From an uncultured Lachnospiraceae bacterium (lineage in GTDB: Bacteria; Bacillota; Clostridia; Lachnospirales; Lachnospiraceae), in assembly GCA_910586605.1 (NCBI GenBank), contig CAJUJR010000013.1, positions 1 through 44,252 on the forward strand: DNA of 44,252 bases, written 5' to 3'. The translations under genes and the position numbers were made by a program. The notes under the pieces were generated by a model. The model searched no databases. It was not told the origin of the DNA and saw only the letters and a program-made list of their open reading frames with translations. Shown one piece after another: positions 6,921 through 15,869 of the stretch (the stretch's first letter is position 1; every line of letters starts with the position of its first letter).

Positions 6921-9191
6921 TTATTCCGCCAGATACAAATTCACTTTCTTCATAACAGCATCCACTGTACTTTCCAGGCTTTGTTCCCCCAGCAGGTATT
7001 TATCTGCCTGCCCCAAAACAATTTCCTGTATTACACGGTTCGTCATGGAAGGCTCTGTCAAGCTCTCTGCAATTTGTGTAAGCTTATCAACTTCCTTCTG
7101 CGTCAGGTTTCTGTATTCATATCCATAAATATCATCACTATCCGAACTCCCGCCAAATGCCATGGATAACCCCTCCTTTACATGTGGGTCGTCCATCTTC
7201 TCCTTGCAAAATGCGTCAAATGCTGCCCGGTTCACCGGAAATCCTGTCGTTGCATTAATATCAGCCGTTTCTGCCTTCTTTCCAAGCAATGATTTAACAA
7301 ACATCCTTGCTGTCTCTGTATTTTCTTTTGCAACCACCCCTGCACACAGATAAGGGATATAGGATTTTACAGTATCCCCGTTCATCAGGCAGTAATCCGC
7401 CTTTGTCTGCCCCCATGTGCTGCACATCCCCTGGAATCCCAGGAATCCGGCAACCGTCCCAAAAGATATTTTGCACTGTTTGCCCAGCAATGAATCGCTT
7501 GCATTTGTATTCGCCTTTATACCCGAAAATGTGCCATCCCCAATTGATTTATCCTGATAATCCTCTTTTTTATCTGCCTTGTCTACATCATAAATCCGTT
7601 TAGCATTTTCCAGAAACTTTTCCATCCTGTCCTTATCAATACTTCCATCCTCCTTTTGCCATGCGGCAGAGTCCGCATAATACAAATCGCGCAACAACGT
7701 CCTGGTTCCTTTATTCGGCGGCGTAATATTAGAAGAACTGTCTTTTTTCTTTAATTGCTCTGCACGTTCTGCCAGCTTTTCTAAGCTTCCTCCTGAATTT
7801 AGCGTTTCCTTGTCCCCTTCTACCACGGAAAACAGGAAACGGGCAGGCATCGAATAAATTTTCCCATCTTTTTTGCTTCCTTCTTTTATATTCAGGAAAA
7901 TACCATCTTCCTTTTCAACCTCTTCTACCACATCAGTAATATCTGCAAGCACTCCTTTTTCAATATAACTGTCTGCCGGCATCCCATCTAAAATCAGGAC
8001 ATCCGGCCCATTCTTTGCAAGGATGTCTGTGTTTAACACAGACAAAGCATCCTCTAAAGCCACCCCATCTTTTCCTGACAGCCCAAATTCCAGGTTCACA
8101 TGGATATCAGGGTTCTCCTTCTGGAACAGCGCCACAGCCTTCCTTAAATATGAAGATTCATCTAGTGCATAAACTGTCAATTCCTGTTCCGGCACAGACG
8201 CAGCCTTTTCATCATAGGAATAATAATAGATAGAGCCGCTTCCTGCGATAAAAATATTTTCGTTATCAAAAACTGCCATATCCTGGTATGTGGCATTATT
8301 GCCCCCAAAACTGGCAGAAGAAGCATCCATTAACTGTTCTATAACACTTCCCCCTCTTGTATAATGGAAAATCCCATTCTTATTAGCAAAGAAAAATCCA
8401 TCTTCCTGCGTCCCCTCTGAAAATACCATCGGCTGCCCCGAATCTGTATCAGAAGAGCTTAGTTCTTTTTCCTTCTTGATAAGATTATCCAAAGGTTCTT
8501 CCTCTTCTAACACTTCCTGTTTCTTTGTATCAAACAGAAAAACACCTTCATTATGGACAGCCGCCAAAATATTGCCTGCTATTCCAAAATAGTGGACAGC
8601 CGCCCCTTTTGTATCAAACGGCTTCTTACAGCTTCCATCTTTTCCTACCACAAAAAGGCTTCCATCAAATCCATTTACAACCAACTGCCCTTCTGCATCA
8701 TATGCAGCATAATGGACCTGATTGTTTTTGCCTTTATCCGGAAATGCAAAAGAAAAAGAAGCAATCTTTCCTTTTGCATCAGCATGGTATGCTTTCACTT
8801 TATCTCCTTTTGCATACTCGAAGAACACAGCCGTCCCATCGGATGACATTGCCACACATGGCATATACCTTTTTCTTAACCCCTTAACCTTTACTGCCTT
8901 CCACTTCTTCCCATAATCATTGCTTTTTAAAAGATAATATTCTCTCTTTTCCGTATTCTCACCAATTGCCCCAAGGCTTCCATCTGATAGTTTTTTTAGG
9001 GATCTCACTATGTTTACCCCTCTTGGGAGCCCCACTTCACTTTCAAAAAAACGCCCAGCCCTTTCCTGCGCTTTCTGCTGCCTGTCTGTGCCCCCTTTCT
9101 CCTCCCCTTTTTTTCCGCTGCATCCCCCAAGCAATGTGATTGCCATTGCCAGAAGTAAAAACAGGGCCGCCAACTTCTTTTTTGTCCTCAT
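6921..9191 (-). CDS. Lipoprotein: beta-propeller-like domain fused to an ABC solute-binding domain
   Basis: 756 residues. A lipoprotein signal with lipobox LGGC (Cys24) anchors it outside. Residues about 50-330 are a run of short beta blades; an Asp-box (BNR) motif SNDYGKKW at 90-97 and repeats such as DGSLGAI and DGSLFVVGKDGS suggest a beta-propeller sensor or binding module. From about 335 (ELTVYALDESSYLRKAVALFQKENPD) to the end it reads as a family 1 extracellular solute-binding protein, including KNGPDVLILDG and SYIEKGVLADITD. Usual binding proteins are 400-550 residues, so the N-terminal part is an addition. It heads the leftward operon and is divergent from a two-component pair. The start at 9191 has an AGGGG-type site upstream. 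Confidence 0.85.
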   Translation of the reverse strand: MRTKKKLAALFLLLAMAITLLGGCSGKKGEEKGGTDRQQKAQERAGRFFESEVGLPRGVNIVRSLKKLSDGSLGAIGENTEKREYYLLKSNDYGKKWKAVKVKGLRKRYMPCVAMSSDGTAVFFEYAKGDKVKAYHADAKGKIASFSFAFPDKGKNNQVHYAAYDAEGQLVVNGFDGSLFVVGKDGSCKKPFDTKGAAVHYFGIAGNILAAVHNEGVFLFDTKKQEVLEEEEPLDNLIKKEKELSSSDTDSGQPMVFSEGTQEDGFFFANKNGIFHYTRGGSVIEQLMDASSASFGGNNATYQDMAVFDNENIFIAGSGSIYYYSYDEKAASVPEQELTVYALDESSYLRKAVALFQKENPDIHVNLEFGLSGKDGVALEDALSVLNTDILAKNGPDVLILDGMPADSYIEKGVLADITDVVEEVEKEDGIFLNIKEGSKKDGKIYSMPARFLFSVVEGDKETLNSGGSLEKLAERAEQLKKKDSSSNITPPNKGTRTLLRDLYYADSAAWQKEDGSIDKDRMEKFLENAKRIYDVDKADKKEDYQDKSIGDGTFSGIKANTNASDSLLGKQCKISFGTVAGFLGFQGMCSTWGQTKADYCLMNGDTVKSYIPYLCAGVVAKENTETARMFVKSLLGKKAETADINATTGFPVNRAAFDAFCKEKMDDPHVKEGLSMAFGGSSDSDDIYGYEYRNLTQKEVDKLTQIAESLTEPSMTNRVIQEIVLGQADKYLLGEQSLESTVDAVMKKVNLYLAE

Positions 9192-9517
9192 TTCCTCAAA
9201 TCCCCTTTCTTTTCTAAATTTAAAAACTATTCTACCAGCATCCCCTTTAAAAAACCTTAAAAGCTCCCTTTAATTTTGGGAAAAATTTAAAGGATATTTT
9301 AAGAAACTTGTGCTATGATAAAAGAACACAATAATTAGGAACTGTAAATAAATTAATTGTCAGTTTGCGCTGGATATTTCTTTGAGGGTGCATGTCAAAA
9401 AACGTAGGCGTAGCGGGCTACGCTGAGGATTTTTGACATGTGCAATCGAAGAAATAGACAAGCAAAATGATAAAATAATTTATTTACAGTTCCTTAGCAA
9501 CAATTTATGAGGGGAAT
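9192..9517. promoter_or_regulatory. Divergent promoter region between transport operon and two-component genes
   Basis: This 326-nt region separates the leftward lipoprotein gene from the rightward response regulator. Direct repeats CCTTTAA (9244-9250), CCTTAAA (9255-9261) and CCTTTAA (9267-9273), spaced 11-12 nt, and an inverted TTAAAGG (about 9287-9293) resemble OmpR-family operators that bind on one helix face. A TATGAT hexamer at 9314-9319 with a weak -35 may serve the rightward genes. The right half is occupied by palindromic element A. The regulator encoded at 9518 is the natural candidate to bind here, which is inference. Confidence 0.4.
9336..9496. repeat. Palindromic element, family A (MITE-like)
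   Basis: About 160 nt folding into one long imperfect hairpin. Outer arms are TTAGGAACTGTAAATAAATT (from 9336) and its complement ending at 9496. Inner arms TGCATGTCAAAAA and TTTTTGACATGTGCA flank a core GTAGCGGGCTAC. No reading frame is present. A short copy with the same ends, lacking the middle, is at 11520-11557, which supports a mobile miniature repeat rather than a simple terminator. Confidence 0.7.
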
Positions 9518-10216
9518 ATGAAGATTTTATTGATTGAAGATGACAAAAACCTTTGTGAACTGCTCCAGTTCCAACTTGAAAGCGAAAAACACCAGGTAGA
9601 TTCCTGCCATGATGGAAGAGATGGGCTTGATTTATTTTTACAAAATGCCCATGACCTTGTTTTGCTCGACCGGATGCTGCCTACCATGAACGGGCTGCTT
9701 GTCCTAAAAAAAGCCAGGAATGCCGGGGTAACTACCCCCGTCATCCTGCTTACCGCCCTTGGGGAACTTTATGACAGGATAGAAGGGCTTGACAGCGGCG
9801 CCGATGACTATATTGTAAAGCCCTTTGAATATGAAGAGCTTTCTGCCCGCATCCGCTCCCTTGGAAGGCGCAGCGGAACATGGGAGGAGGACAGCCTTTT
9901 ACAATATGGAGATATCACTTATGATACTTCCCTGCGTATTTTACAGGGGCCAAATTGCGGACTGCAGCTGTCTGGCAGGGAAGGCCATTTGCTGGAAGTC
10001 TTTCTTAGAAACCCTGCCAGCACTATAAAGCGCATGGTTATCTTTTCCAAGGTATGGGGCGTGGATGCCCCGGTAGAGGAAAGCAACCTAGATACCTATA
10101 TCCATTTTTTAAGGAAAAGGCTTGGTTCTGTGGGAAGCTGCTTAAATTTAAAGACGGTGCGTGGAATTGGATATCTTTTAGAAGAAGATGCTGCAGGAGG
10201 TTCTGATGTTCCATAA
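9518..10216 (+). CDS. OmpR/PhoB-type response regulator
   Basis: 232 residues: receiver domain 1-118 with acidic pair ED at 7-8 (IEDD), phosphoacceptor Asp51 (LVLLDRMLP), the conserved Thr in ILLTA and Lys in DYIVKPF, then a winged-helix DNA-binding domain (about 130-225) ending LKTVRGIGYLLEE. It overlaps the kinase gene by 11 nt, the usual arrangement for a cognate pair. Being divergent from the solute-binding/permease operon it probably controls that operon. Start at 9518 follows GAGGGGAAT. The family assignment is firm. Confidence 0.95.
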   Translation: MKILLIEDDKNLCELLQFQLESEKHQVDSCHDGRDGLDLFLQNAHDLVLLDRMLPTMNGLLVLKKARNAGVTTPVILLTALGELYDRIEGLDSGADDYIVKPFEYEELSARIRSLGRRSGTWEEDSLLQYGDITYDTSLRILQGPNCGLQLSGREGHLLEVFLRNPASTIKRMVIFSKVWGVDAPVEESNLDTYIHFLRKRLGSVGSCLNLKTVRGIGYLLEEDAAGGSDVP

Positions 10217-11519
10217 ATTACATTTACAACTAACTTTTTTTTGCACGGTAATAATAGGCGGCATTTTTTTAGTATTAACCTCAATCTGCCTGTTTTTTGC
10301 AGAAGACAGCATGAAAACAAACGATTATTCTGCATTTTTACAACAGATTAACTCTGCCCTAATCCATCTGAAGGAACAGGAAACCATTTCCCACCAATGG
10401 CTGAACCAGTTCCAAAAAAACAACCAGTTCCTGCTTTATCTTTATGACAACAACAGGCCCCTTTATTACCAAAGCTACCATCCATCCAAGCGGGAACGCC
10501 AGATTCAAAAAGAAGCCCTTAAACTTGCGCAAGAAAAGTACCAGATGGATCTTTTTTCCTGCAATATGCGCCAAATCACCACCCATACAGAATTTAATTT
10601 TTCTTCTTCTGACAGACAGGGCTACTATGCTTCTGCCGGCATAATCCCAAAGAAAAAAGGCAGCCAGCTAAGTTACCTTATCCTCTGCCCATTAGTAAAA
10701 CAGCAAAAACAGGCTGTCCATCTGCGCCTGATTATTTTTCTGTCCGACCTTGCTGCAATTTCCCTGCTAATTCCTTTTTTCTGGTTTTTTACCAGGCGTA
10801 TGCTTGTCCCGCTGGAAAAAAGCCGCGAAAAACAGATGCATTTTATTGCGTCTGCTTCGCATGAACTCCGCGCGCCACTCACCATTATTAGCGCCGGCCT
10901 GGATGTTTTAAAAAAGAAAAGTGAACCTGGAAAAAAAGAACACTTTATGGGGTTGATGGAAGAAGAAAGCAGGCGGATGCAAAGTTTAATCAATGATATG
11001 CTCTTGCTTGCAAACGCTGATTCCGGACACCTGCCAATGCATATGCAACTCTGGCTGCCAGATGAGCTTCTCCTGAATGCCTATGAAAAATATGAATCCC
11101 TAGCTGCAAAAAAGAATATTGCCCTTTCCATCAAGCTTCCTGGGGAAACACTTCCAAACTGCTATTGCGATAGGGAACGGATGATACAGGTATTTTCGGT
11201 TCTGTTGGACAATGCCCTCTCTTACACACCTGCTGGAGGCAAAACCAGCCTGACGCTATCCCTCCATAAATCCTGCCTGCGCTTTTCTATTTGTGATACA
11301 GGATGTGGGATTCCAGAGCAGGAGAAAAAACTGGTTTTTGACCGTTTCTACCGTTCTGACCACGCCCATAGCGATAAAATGCATTTTGGCCTTGGGCTCT
11401 GCATTGCAAAAGAAATCGTTTCTGCCCATCATGGAAAAATACGTGTGGAAAATGCACCTGAAGGCGGAAGCTGCTTTGTTGTAGAACTCCCTGCCGGCAC
11501 GCCGCAAAACCATCAATAG
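10206..11519 (+). CDS. Sensor histidine kinase
   Basis: 437 residues from the ATG at 10206, chosen because AGGAGG lies at 10195-10200; an earlier in-frame start at 10188 lacks a site. Two membrane helices (about 8-30 and 170-192) enclose a roughly 140-residue extracytoplasmic sensor with no known motif. The H box SASHELRAPLTII carries His219; the N box is DNALSYTPAGG, G1 is DTGCGIP and G2 GLGLCIAKEI. There is no clear HAMP, only a short linker (RRMLVPLEKSREKQ). It pairs with the regulator at 9518 and likely reports on the substrate or envelope state tied to the divergent operon. Confidence 0.93.
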   Translation: MFHKLHLQLTFFCTVIIGGIFLVLTSICLFFAEDSMKTNDYSAFLQQINSALIHLKEQETISHQWLNQFQKNNQFLLYLYDNNRPLYYQSYHPSKRERQIQKEALKLAQEKYQMDLFSCNMRQITTHTEFNFSSSDRQGYYASAGIIPKKKGSQLSYLILCPLVKQQKQAVHLRLIIFLSDLAAISLLIPFFWFFTRRMLVPLEKSREKQMHFIASASHELRAPLTIISAGLDVLKKKSEPGKKEHFMGLMEEESRRMQSLINDMLLLANADSGHLPMHMQLWLPDELLLNAYEKYESLAAKKNIALSIKLPGETLPNCYCDRERMIQVFSVLLDNALSYTPAGGKTSLTLSLHKSCLRFSICDTGCGIPEQEKKLVFDRFYRSDHAHSDKMHFGLGLCIAKEIVSAHHGKIRVENAPEGGSCFVVELPAGTPQNHQ

Positions 11520-11557
11520 CTTAGGACTTAAACAATTAATTTATTTGCAGTTCCTTA
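11520..11557. repeat. Short copy of palindromic element A
   Basis: The left side TTAGGACTTAAACAATTAA and right side ending TTTATTTGCAGTTCCTTA match the two ends of the 9336-9496 element but without its middle. It lies in the 35-nt gap between convergent genes and reaches into the stop codon of the kinase at 11555, so it may also act as a terminator for both. Confidence 0.55.
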
Positions 11558-12577
11558 CTTACGCATCACTATTGAAAAAATATTCCCTTTTGCCGACGTC
11601 CTCAGCCTTATATAGCCGCCCTGCTTTAACGTAATCTCACGGGAAAGATACAGCCCGATGCCAATCCCTTCTTCTGTCCGCCTGTCTTTTCCCCGGTAAA
11701 ACCTTGTAAATATCTTTGCTCTTTCCTCCTCTGGTATCGGGGCATTTTCATCTTCTACCGATATTTCAGCAAACAGCGCAGAATCTTTTATAGATAAAAT
11801 AATTTTACTGTCCCTGTCTGCATATTTTACCGCATTATCCAAAAGGTTATATACTGCCTCTGCCATCCAGTTCCTGTCATGGCATATCCTTACCCGCCCG
11901 TCTTCCTGATAAATAATTTCAGTATTCTTTTGCTTCGCCTTCGGATAGATATTTTTTACAGCTTTTAACACCGTTTCATTCAAGCTCTGCTTCTGCATAT
12001 TCAATTGAATCAATCCACTTTCCAGCCTGGAAATTTTAATCATGTTTTCTGTCAGGAAATTCAGCCGTTTGACCGTCAGGCAGATAATCTCTATATATTC
12101 CCTCCGTTTCTCATCTTCCAGCCCATCTTTCTTAATAAATTCACTATACATCGTTAAATTGGATATAGGCGTCTTAAGCTGATGTGCAATATCAGAAACC
12201 AGGGATTTAATATTTTCCTGCCCTTGTTCTGCCTCTTTATTTTTATGCTTTAAGATTCTTGACAGCTTTATTACCTTATTTTGTAATTTAGATAGCGCCG
12301 TATCCTCGTTTTCTGGGAATACTTCCTTTTCTTCCAGCTCCATCAATATATCAACCAAAGAAGACAATTTTAGAACAATCCCTGTAATATAAGCATCCTC
12401 TGCCCGATATAAAAGATATTCTGCCATGCACAAAATAAGGCAGCCTGCAAAACACAGCAGGCATGCCCTTAGATTGAATGCAACGAAAAAGATAAGCAAC
12501 GGAAAAACCACCGTAATAGCCACTGATAACACTGCCAAAAAACGTACCATTTTTTCAAAAGAATTCTTTTCCAACAT
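11555..12577 (-). CDS. Sensor histidine kinase (intramembrane-sensing type)
   Basis: 340 residues. Two close membrane helices near the N-terminus (about 12-32 and 35-53) with almost no outside loop recall the intramembrane-sensing kinases tied to antimicrobial-peptide ABC systems. The H box is SDIAHQLKTPISNL with His132; the N box is LLDNAVKYAD, a variant G1 DENAPIPEEE lacks the usual DTGxGI form, and G2 is GIGIGLYLSREI. It is downstream of its regulator gene in the order ATPase, permease, regulator, kinase. The altered G1 could weaken ATP binding or simply be tolerated. Confidence 0.9.
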   Translation of the reverse strand: MLEKNSFEKMVRFLAVLSVAITVVFPLLIFFVAFNLRACLLCFAGCLILCMAEYLLYRAEDAYITGIVLKLSSLVDILMELEEKEVFPENEDTALSKLQNKVIKLSRILKHKNKEAEQGQENIKSLVSDIAHQLKTPISNLTMYSEFIKKDGLEDEKRREYIEIICLTVKRLNFLTENMIKISRLESGLIQLNMQKQSLNETVLKAVKNIYPKAKQKNTEIIYQEDGRVRICHDRNWMAEAVYNLLDNAVKYADRDSKIILSIKDSALFAEISVEDENAPIPEEERAKIFTRFYRGKDRRTEEGIGIGLYLSREITLKQGGYIRLRTSAKGNIFSIVMRK

Positions 12578-12627
12578 AATCTTCCCTGCATTCCCTTTTC
12601 TTACTGCTGCTTCCTCGTCTATCCTGA

Positions 12628-13305
12628 TTATTCCCCAAAAGTATAGCCAATTCCAAATACTGTCAATATATACTGCGGATGCCCCGTATCTTCCTCAATT
12701 TTTTGCCGCAGGCGGCGGATATGCACATTCAGCGTATTTTCATCCACAAAATTTCCCTCACAGTCCCATATTTTTTCTAAAATAGATTTTCTTGTCAGGA
12801 CCTGCCCTCTGTTCCGGATTAAAAATTCCAAAATCTTATATTCTGTTGCAGAAAGCTTTACTGGTTCTGAACCAGTAAACACCTGTATTTTCCCAAAATC
12901 TACCGATAAGCCTTTATAATGGAACACGTCATTTTCTGTCTCTGCTTCTGTACGCCTTAGTACTGCCATAATTCTCTGGTTTAAAAGTTCTATGGAAAAA
13001 GGCTTTGCAACATAATCATCACAGCCTGCCAAAAAACCTTCTATCATGTCCTGCTCCGTATCGTTTGCAGTCAGGAAAATCACGGGGGTATTTCCCTTTC
13101 CCCTGATTTCCCTGCAAAATGTAATTCCATTGCCATCCGGGAGGTTACAGTCTAAAATCACAAGCTGATAAGGCTTTTTTAACCTTTCCCTTGCTTCTGC
13201 CACAGTAGCAGCACAATCTACACAATATCCTTTCCCCTCTAAAAAGGTTTTGACACCGTTGCAAATAATAGCGTCGTCCTCTACAACCAATAATCTTTGC
13301 ATCAT
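12628..13305 (-). CDS. OmpR-type response regulator
   Basis: 225 residues: receiver with acidic EDD at 9-11, phosphoacceptor Asp52 (LVILDCNLPDGNG), Thr in IFLTAND and Lys in DYVAKPF, then winged helix with RKSILEKIWDCEGNFVDENT and the ending LTVFGIGYTFGE. It lies 50 nt before the kinase gene, and 68 nt follow the permease. The arrangement suggests it controls the ABC exporter upstream. The start might be the second Met. The 23-bp palindrome at 13340-13362 lies in the gap just upstream. Confidence 0.94.
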   Translation of the reverse strand: MMQRLLVVEDDAIICNGVKTFLEGKGYCVDCAATVAEARERLKKPYQLVILDCNLPDGNGITFCREIRGKGNTPVIFLTANDTEQDMIEGFLAGCDDYVAKPFSIELLNQRIMAVLRRTEAETENDVFHYKGLSVDFGKIQVFTGSEPVKLSATEYKILEFLIRNRGQVLTRKSILEKIWDCEGNFVDENTLNVHIRRLRQKIEEDTGHPQYILTVFGIGYTFGE

Positions 13306-13339
13306 TTCACCTTTCCATTAAAATATTACTGCTATGTTA

Positions 13340-13362
13340 TTACTATTCACGGTGAATAGTAA
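13340..13362. promoter_or_regulatory. 23-bp palindrome upstream of the regulator gene
   Basis: Arms TTACTATTCAC (13340-13350) and GTGAATAGTAA (13352-13362) are exact complements around one G. It sits in the 68-nt gap between the permease stop and the regulator start. There is no T tract on either strand, so an operator or an RNA-processing hairpin is more likely than a terminator. Confidence 0.45.
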
Positions 13363-13373
13363 CTATTACTTAA

Positions 13374-15869
13374 CTAATTCGCCTGCCGTATACGCTCTGT
13401 AATGCTTTCTTTTGATATCATATGGTACAGGATAACTGGGACAATAATACAGGCTGCCATAATCACTACAGCAGTAACAGCCAACAATGCCGCCGGATAA
13501 TAAGCAACCGCATAGTCTGCAATTTGGCGGGACATGTCAGTAATCAGCTTTATCATAACATTTCCCACTGTTAATATCAACGCCAGTGTCAAAATGCCAT
13601 AATAACTGCCTTCAAAGACAAGCATCTTTTTTACCTGTTTTTTCGTCATGCCAACGCTTTCCATAACTGCCAGCTCATTTCTCCTGATATATACCCCTGT
13701 CAGCATCACATTTACAAAATTTGCCATTCCAATTAAAATCAATACAAAAGAGATGCCCCCGCCAACTACATTCATTGCCTTCATGGAAGAATAAAATCCC
13801 TCTATGGTTTCTGACTTTACCTCCAATGTCCGTACACATGGATTGACCATTACATTTTCCTTCATTTTCTTTGTTACATATCCCTCTGACTCCGGCTCAC
13901 AATCCACAATAACATTATTGATGTGTGTTTCTTTGCAAAACCTATCCATAGCCTTTTTGCTAATCAGGATGCATTCCGGGGCTCCTTCTGTATTCCAGTA
14001 ATAGCCAATGTTAAATACTCCATTCTCTTCTAATGCCGCGCAGGCTGCAACCTCTATAGTAAGTTCCTTTTTACTGCTAACATCTGTCATCGTTATCATT
14101 TTCCCGGCTGCCTTTTGTACCTCCCCCTTTTCTAATAAAGAATCTAAAACACAAACCTCTCCCTCTTCAAACCGGGCAATATCTACTTTCTTTTCTGCCC
14201 GCTCATTATATTTTTCAATCATTCTTTTGCTAACAGCTACCACCGGCGCTGTAAACCCATTTTCTTCCTGATTTGGCGCCTTCTTATAATTTGCAATTGC
14301 CTCTTGGCGCTCCTTCTTTTCTGGAAATGCTTTTTCTAAAAATGGCTGTAAAACTTCTTCTTCTGGGTTTAATACAGCATTAGCAGCATAGTTAATATCC
14401 ACACTGGAAACTCCTTGGATATGGGATATTTCCTCTGCCAAAGCCTCGATGCCCTTTGTTTCTCCTGTTGTAAAAACTGTATAATCGTTTGGCAGATAGA
14501 AATCCACAAAATTTTCTAACCGAATGCTCCCTAAAAAAGCATCTACTGCCAAAAAAGACATTGTCCCCATAAACAGGGAAGCCAGCACTAAAAAAGCACG
14601 CTTTTTCTCACGGAAAACATTTCGGAATGCCATCTTATATAATTTTCCACCGTCCGTCGATTTTTTTGCCCTTACCTTCGCAGAATCCTGCCCATTATAC
14701 CTTAAAGCTTCTGCCGGCGAAACCTTCCCGGCAAGTTTTGCCGGTTTCCTACAGCTTACTGCAACCGTAAGCATTGCAAACAAGATTGTACCTGCATAAA
14801 TAAGTGGATGGAAGCTGATTTCTGTTGGCATAACCGATGTCCCCCCAGAAGAAGCAAACATCTGCAAGGCAAATGGGACTATTACAAAAGAAGCCAGAAC
14901 CCCTAATAAAATGCCAATAGGAATCCCAAAAAGTGAAAGCTTTGTTGACTGCATTTTTACCAACTTCCTAATCTGGGAAGATGACGCCCCAATCGTTTTT
15001 AACATCCCATAAAAACGGATATCTTTTGCAACAGAAATATACATCACATTGTAAATCAGCAAATAACCGCTTAAAAGAATAACCCCTCCCATTATCCCAA
15101 CCATAGCTATCATTATACCTATAGTATCTTCTGTTTCATCCTGGGTATCATATGTGGATTCAAATTCCTGCCCATTCCTTAGTGGAACAGCCAAAAGTTC
15201 TTCAAGCAAACGGCTCTGTTTTCCCGCTTTTGCTGAAAGGCATAAAATCCCATCCTGTTCTACCGTAAGCCCAAGCGCGTCGATATATGCCTTAGAAACA
15301 AGCCCATGAAATTCCCCCGTCGCATATGCATAATCCGTATACCATCCAGATAAGGAAAATACTTTTATCTCCTTTCCTTTTTGTAAGGATATTTCCATGC
15401 CCTTCTCTGGTTTTCCAATATCCAGGTAAGCCAGCGCCGCTTTTGAAAGCATGATCTCCTTTTCTTTTTGAGGATAATCCCCCACAATATCACTGACTGC
15501 AGGTGTAAAATTCTCTTCCCACTCTGTGGAATTATAATAGTCAAGCGCCACTTTTGCTTTTCCGGAAGAATCTGTAAACTCGTCTGCAGGGATTTCGATT
15601 CCCGCTGCATTTAAACTGGCCGCTTCCTTTACCCGCCCTATCTGCCCTTTGGAAGGCTGCTTTAACCAAACCGTTGATTTTGTCCCCTGCTTCCTTAACC
15701 ACATAACATTTGTATTCTGTGCAACGCTAAAGCCAATGCCAAAAACTGTTGTAAACATAAAGGTAGTCAGGACGATTGCAAGAATTACAAAAATATTCCT
15801 TATACGGTTCTGTCTTAAAGAACGTTCACTTAACCGTTTCACTGCTTTCTGGTTATTATTCTTTAGCAT
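13374..15869 (-). CDS. ABC transporter permease with two FtsX domains
   Basis: 831 residues. An N-terminal membrane helix (about 25-47), a MacB-like outside domain, then an FtsX block (about 250-375: IMIAMVGIMGGVILLSGYLL with YGMLKTIGASSSQIRK), a helix near 415-435, a second outside domain and a second FtsX block (about 700-820, with RRNELAVMESVGMTKKQVKK). The repeated G-x-x-x-x-Q-I/V-x-K/R motif after each first helix is the FtsX coupling loop. It overlaps the ATPase gene by 7 nt. Such pairs next to two-component genes usually remove or sense peptide antibiotics, or release lipoproteins; the substrate here is unknown. Confidence 0.9.
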   Translation of the reverse strand: MLKNNNQKAVKRLSERSLRQNRIRNIFVILAIVLTTFMFTTVFGIGFSVAQNTNVMWLRKQGTKSTVWLKQPSKGQIGRVKEAASLNAAGIEIPADEFTDSSGKAKVALDYYNSTEWEENFTPAVSDIVGDYPQKEKEIMLSKAALAYLDIGKPEKGMEISLQKGKEIKVFSLSGWYTDYAYATGEFHGLVSKAYIDALGLTVEQDGILCLSAKAGKQSRLLEELLAVPLRNGQEFESTYDTQDETEDTIGIMIAMVGIMGGVILLSGYLLIYNVMYISVAKDIRFYGMLKTIGASSSQIRKLVKMQSTKLSLFGIPIGILLGVLASFVIVPFALQMFASSGGTSVMPTEISFHPLIYAGTILFAMLTVAVSCRKPAKLAGKVSPAEALRYNGQDSAKVRAKKSTDGGKLYKMAFRNVFREKKRAFLVLASLFMGTMSFLAVDAFLGSIRLENFVDFYLPNDYTVFTTGETKGIEALAEEISHIQGVSSVDINYAANAVLNPEEEVLQPFLEKAFPEKKERQEAIANYKKAPNQEENGFTAPVVAVSKRMIEKYNERAEKKVDIARFEEGEVCVLDSLLEKGEVQKAAGKMITMTDVSSKKELTIEVAACAALEENGVFNIGYYWNTEGAPECILISKKAMDRFCKETHINNVIVDCEPESEGYVTKKMKENVMVNPCVRTLEVKSETIEGFYSSMKAMNVVGGGISFVLILIGMANFVNVMLTGVYIRRNELAVMESVGMTKKQVKKMLVFEGSYYGILTLALILTVGNVMIKLITDMSRQIADYAVAYYPAALLAVTAVVIMAACIIVPVILYHMISKESITERIRQAN

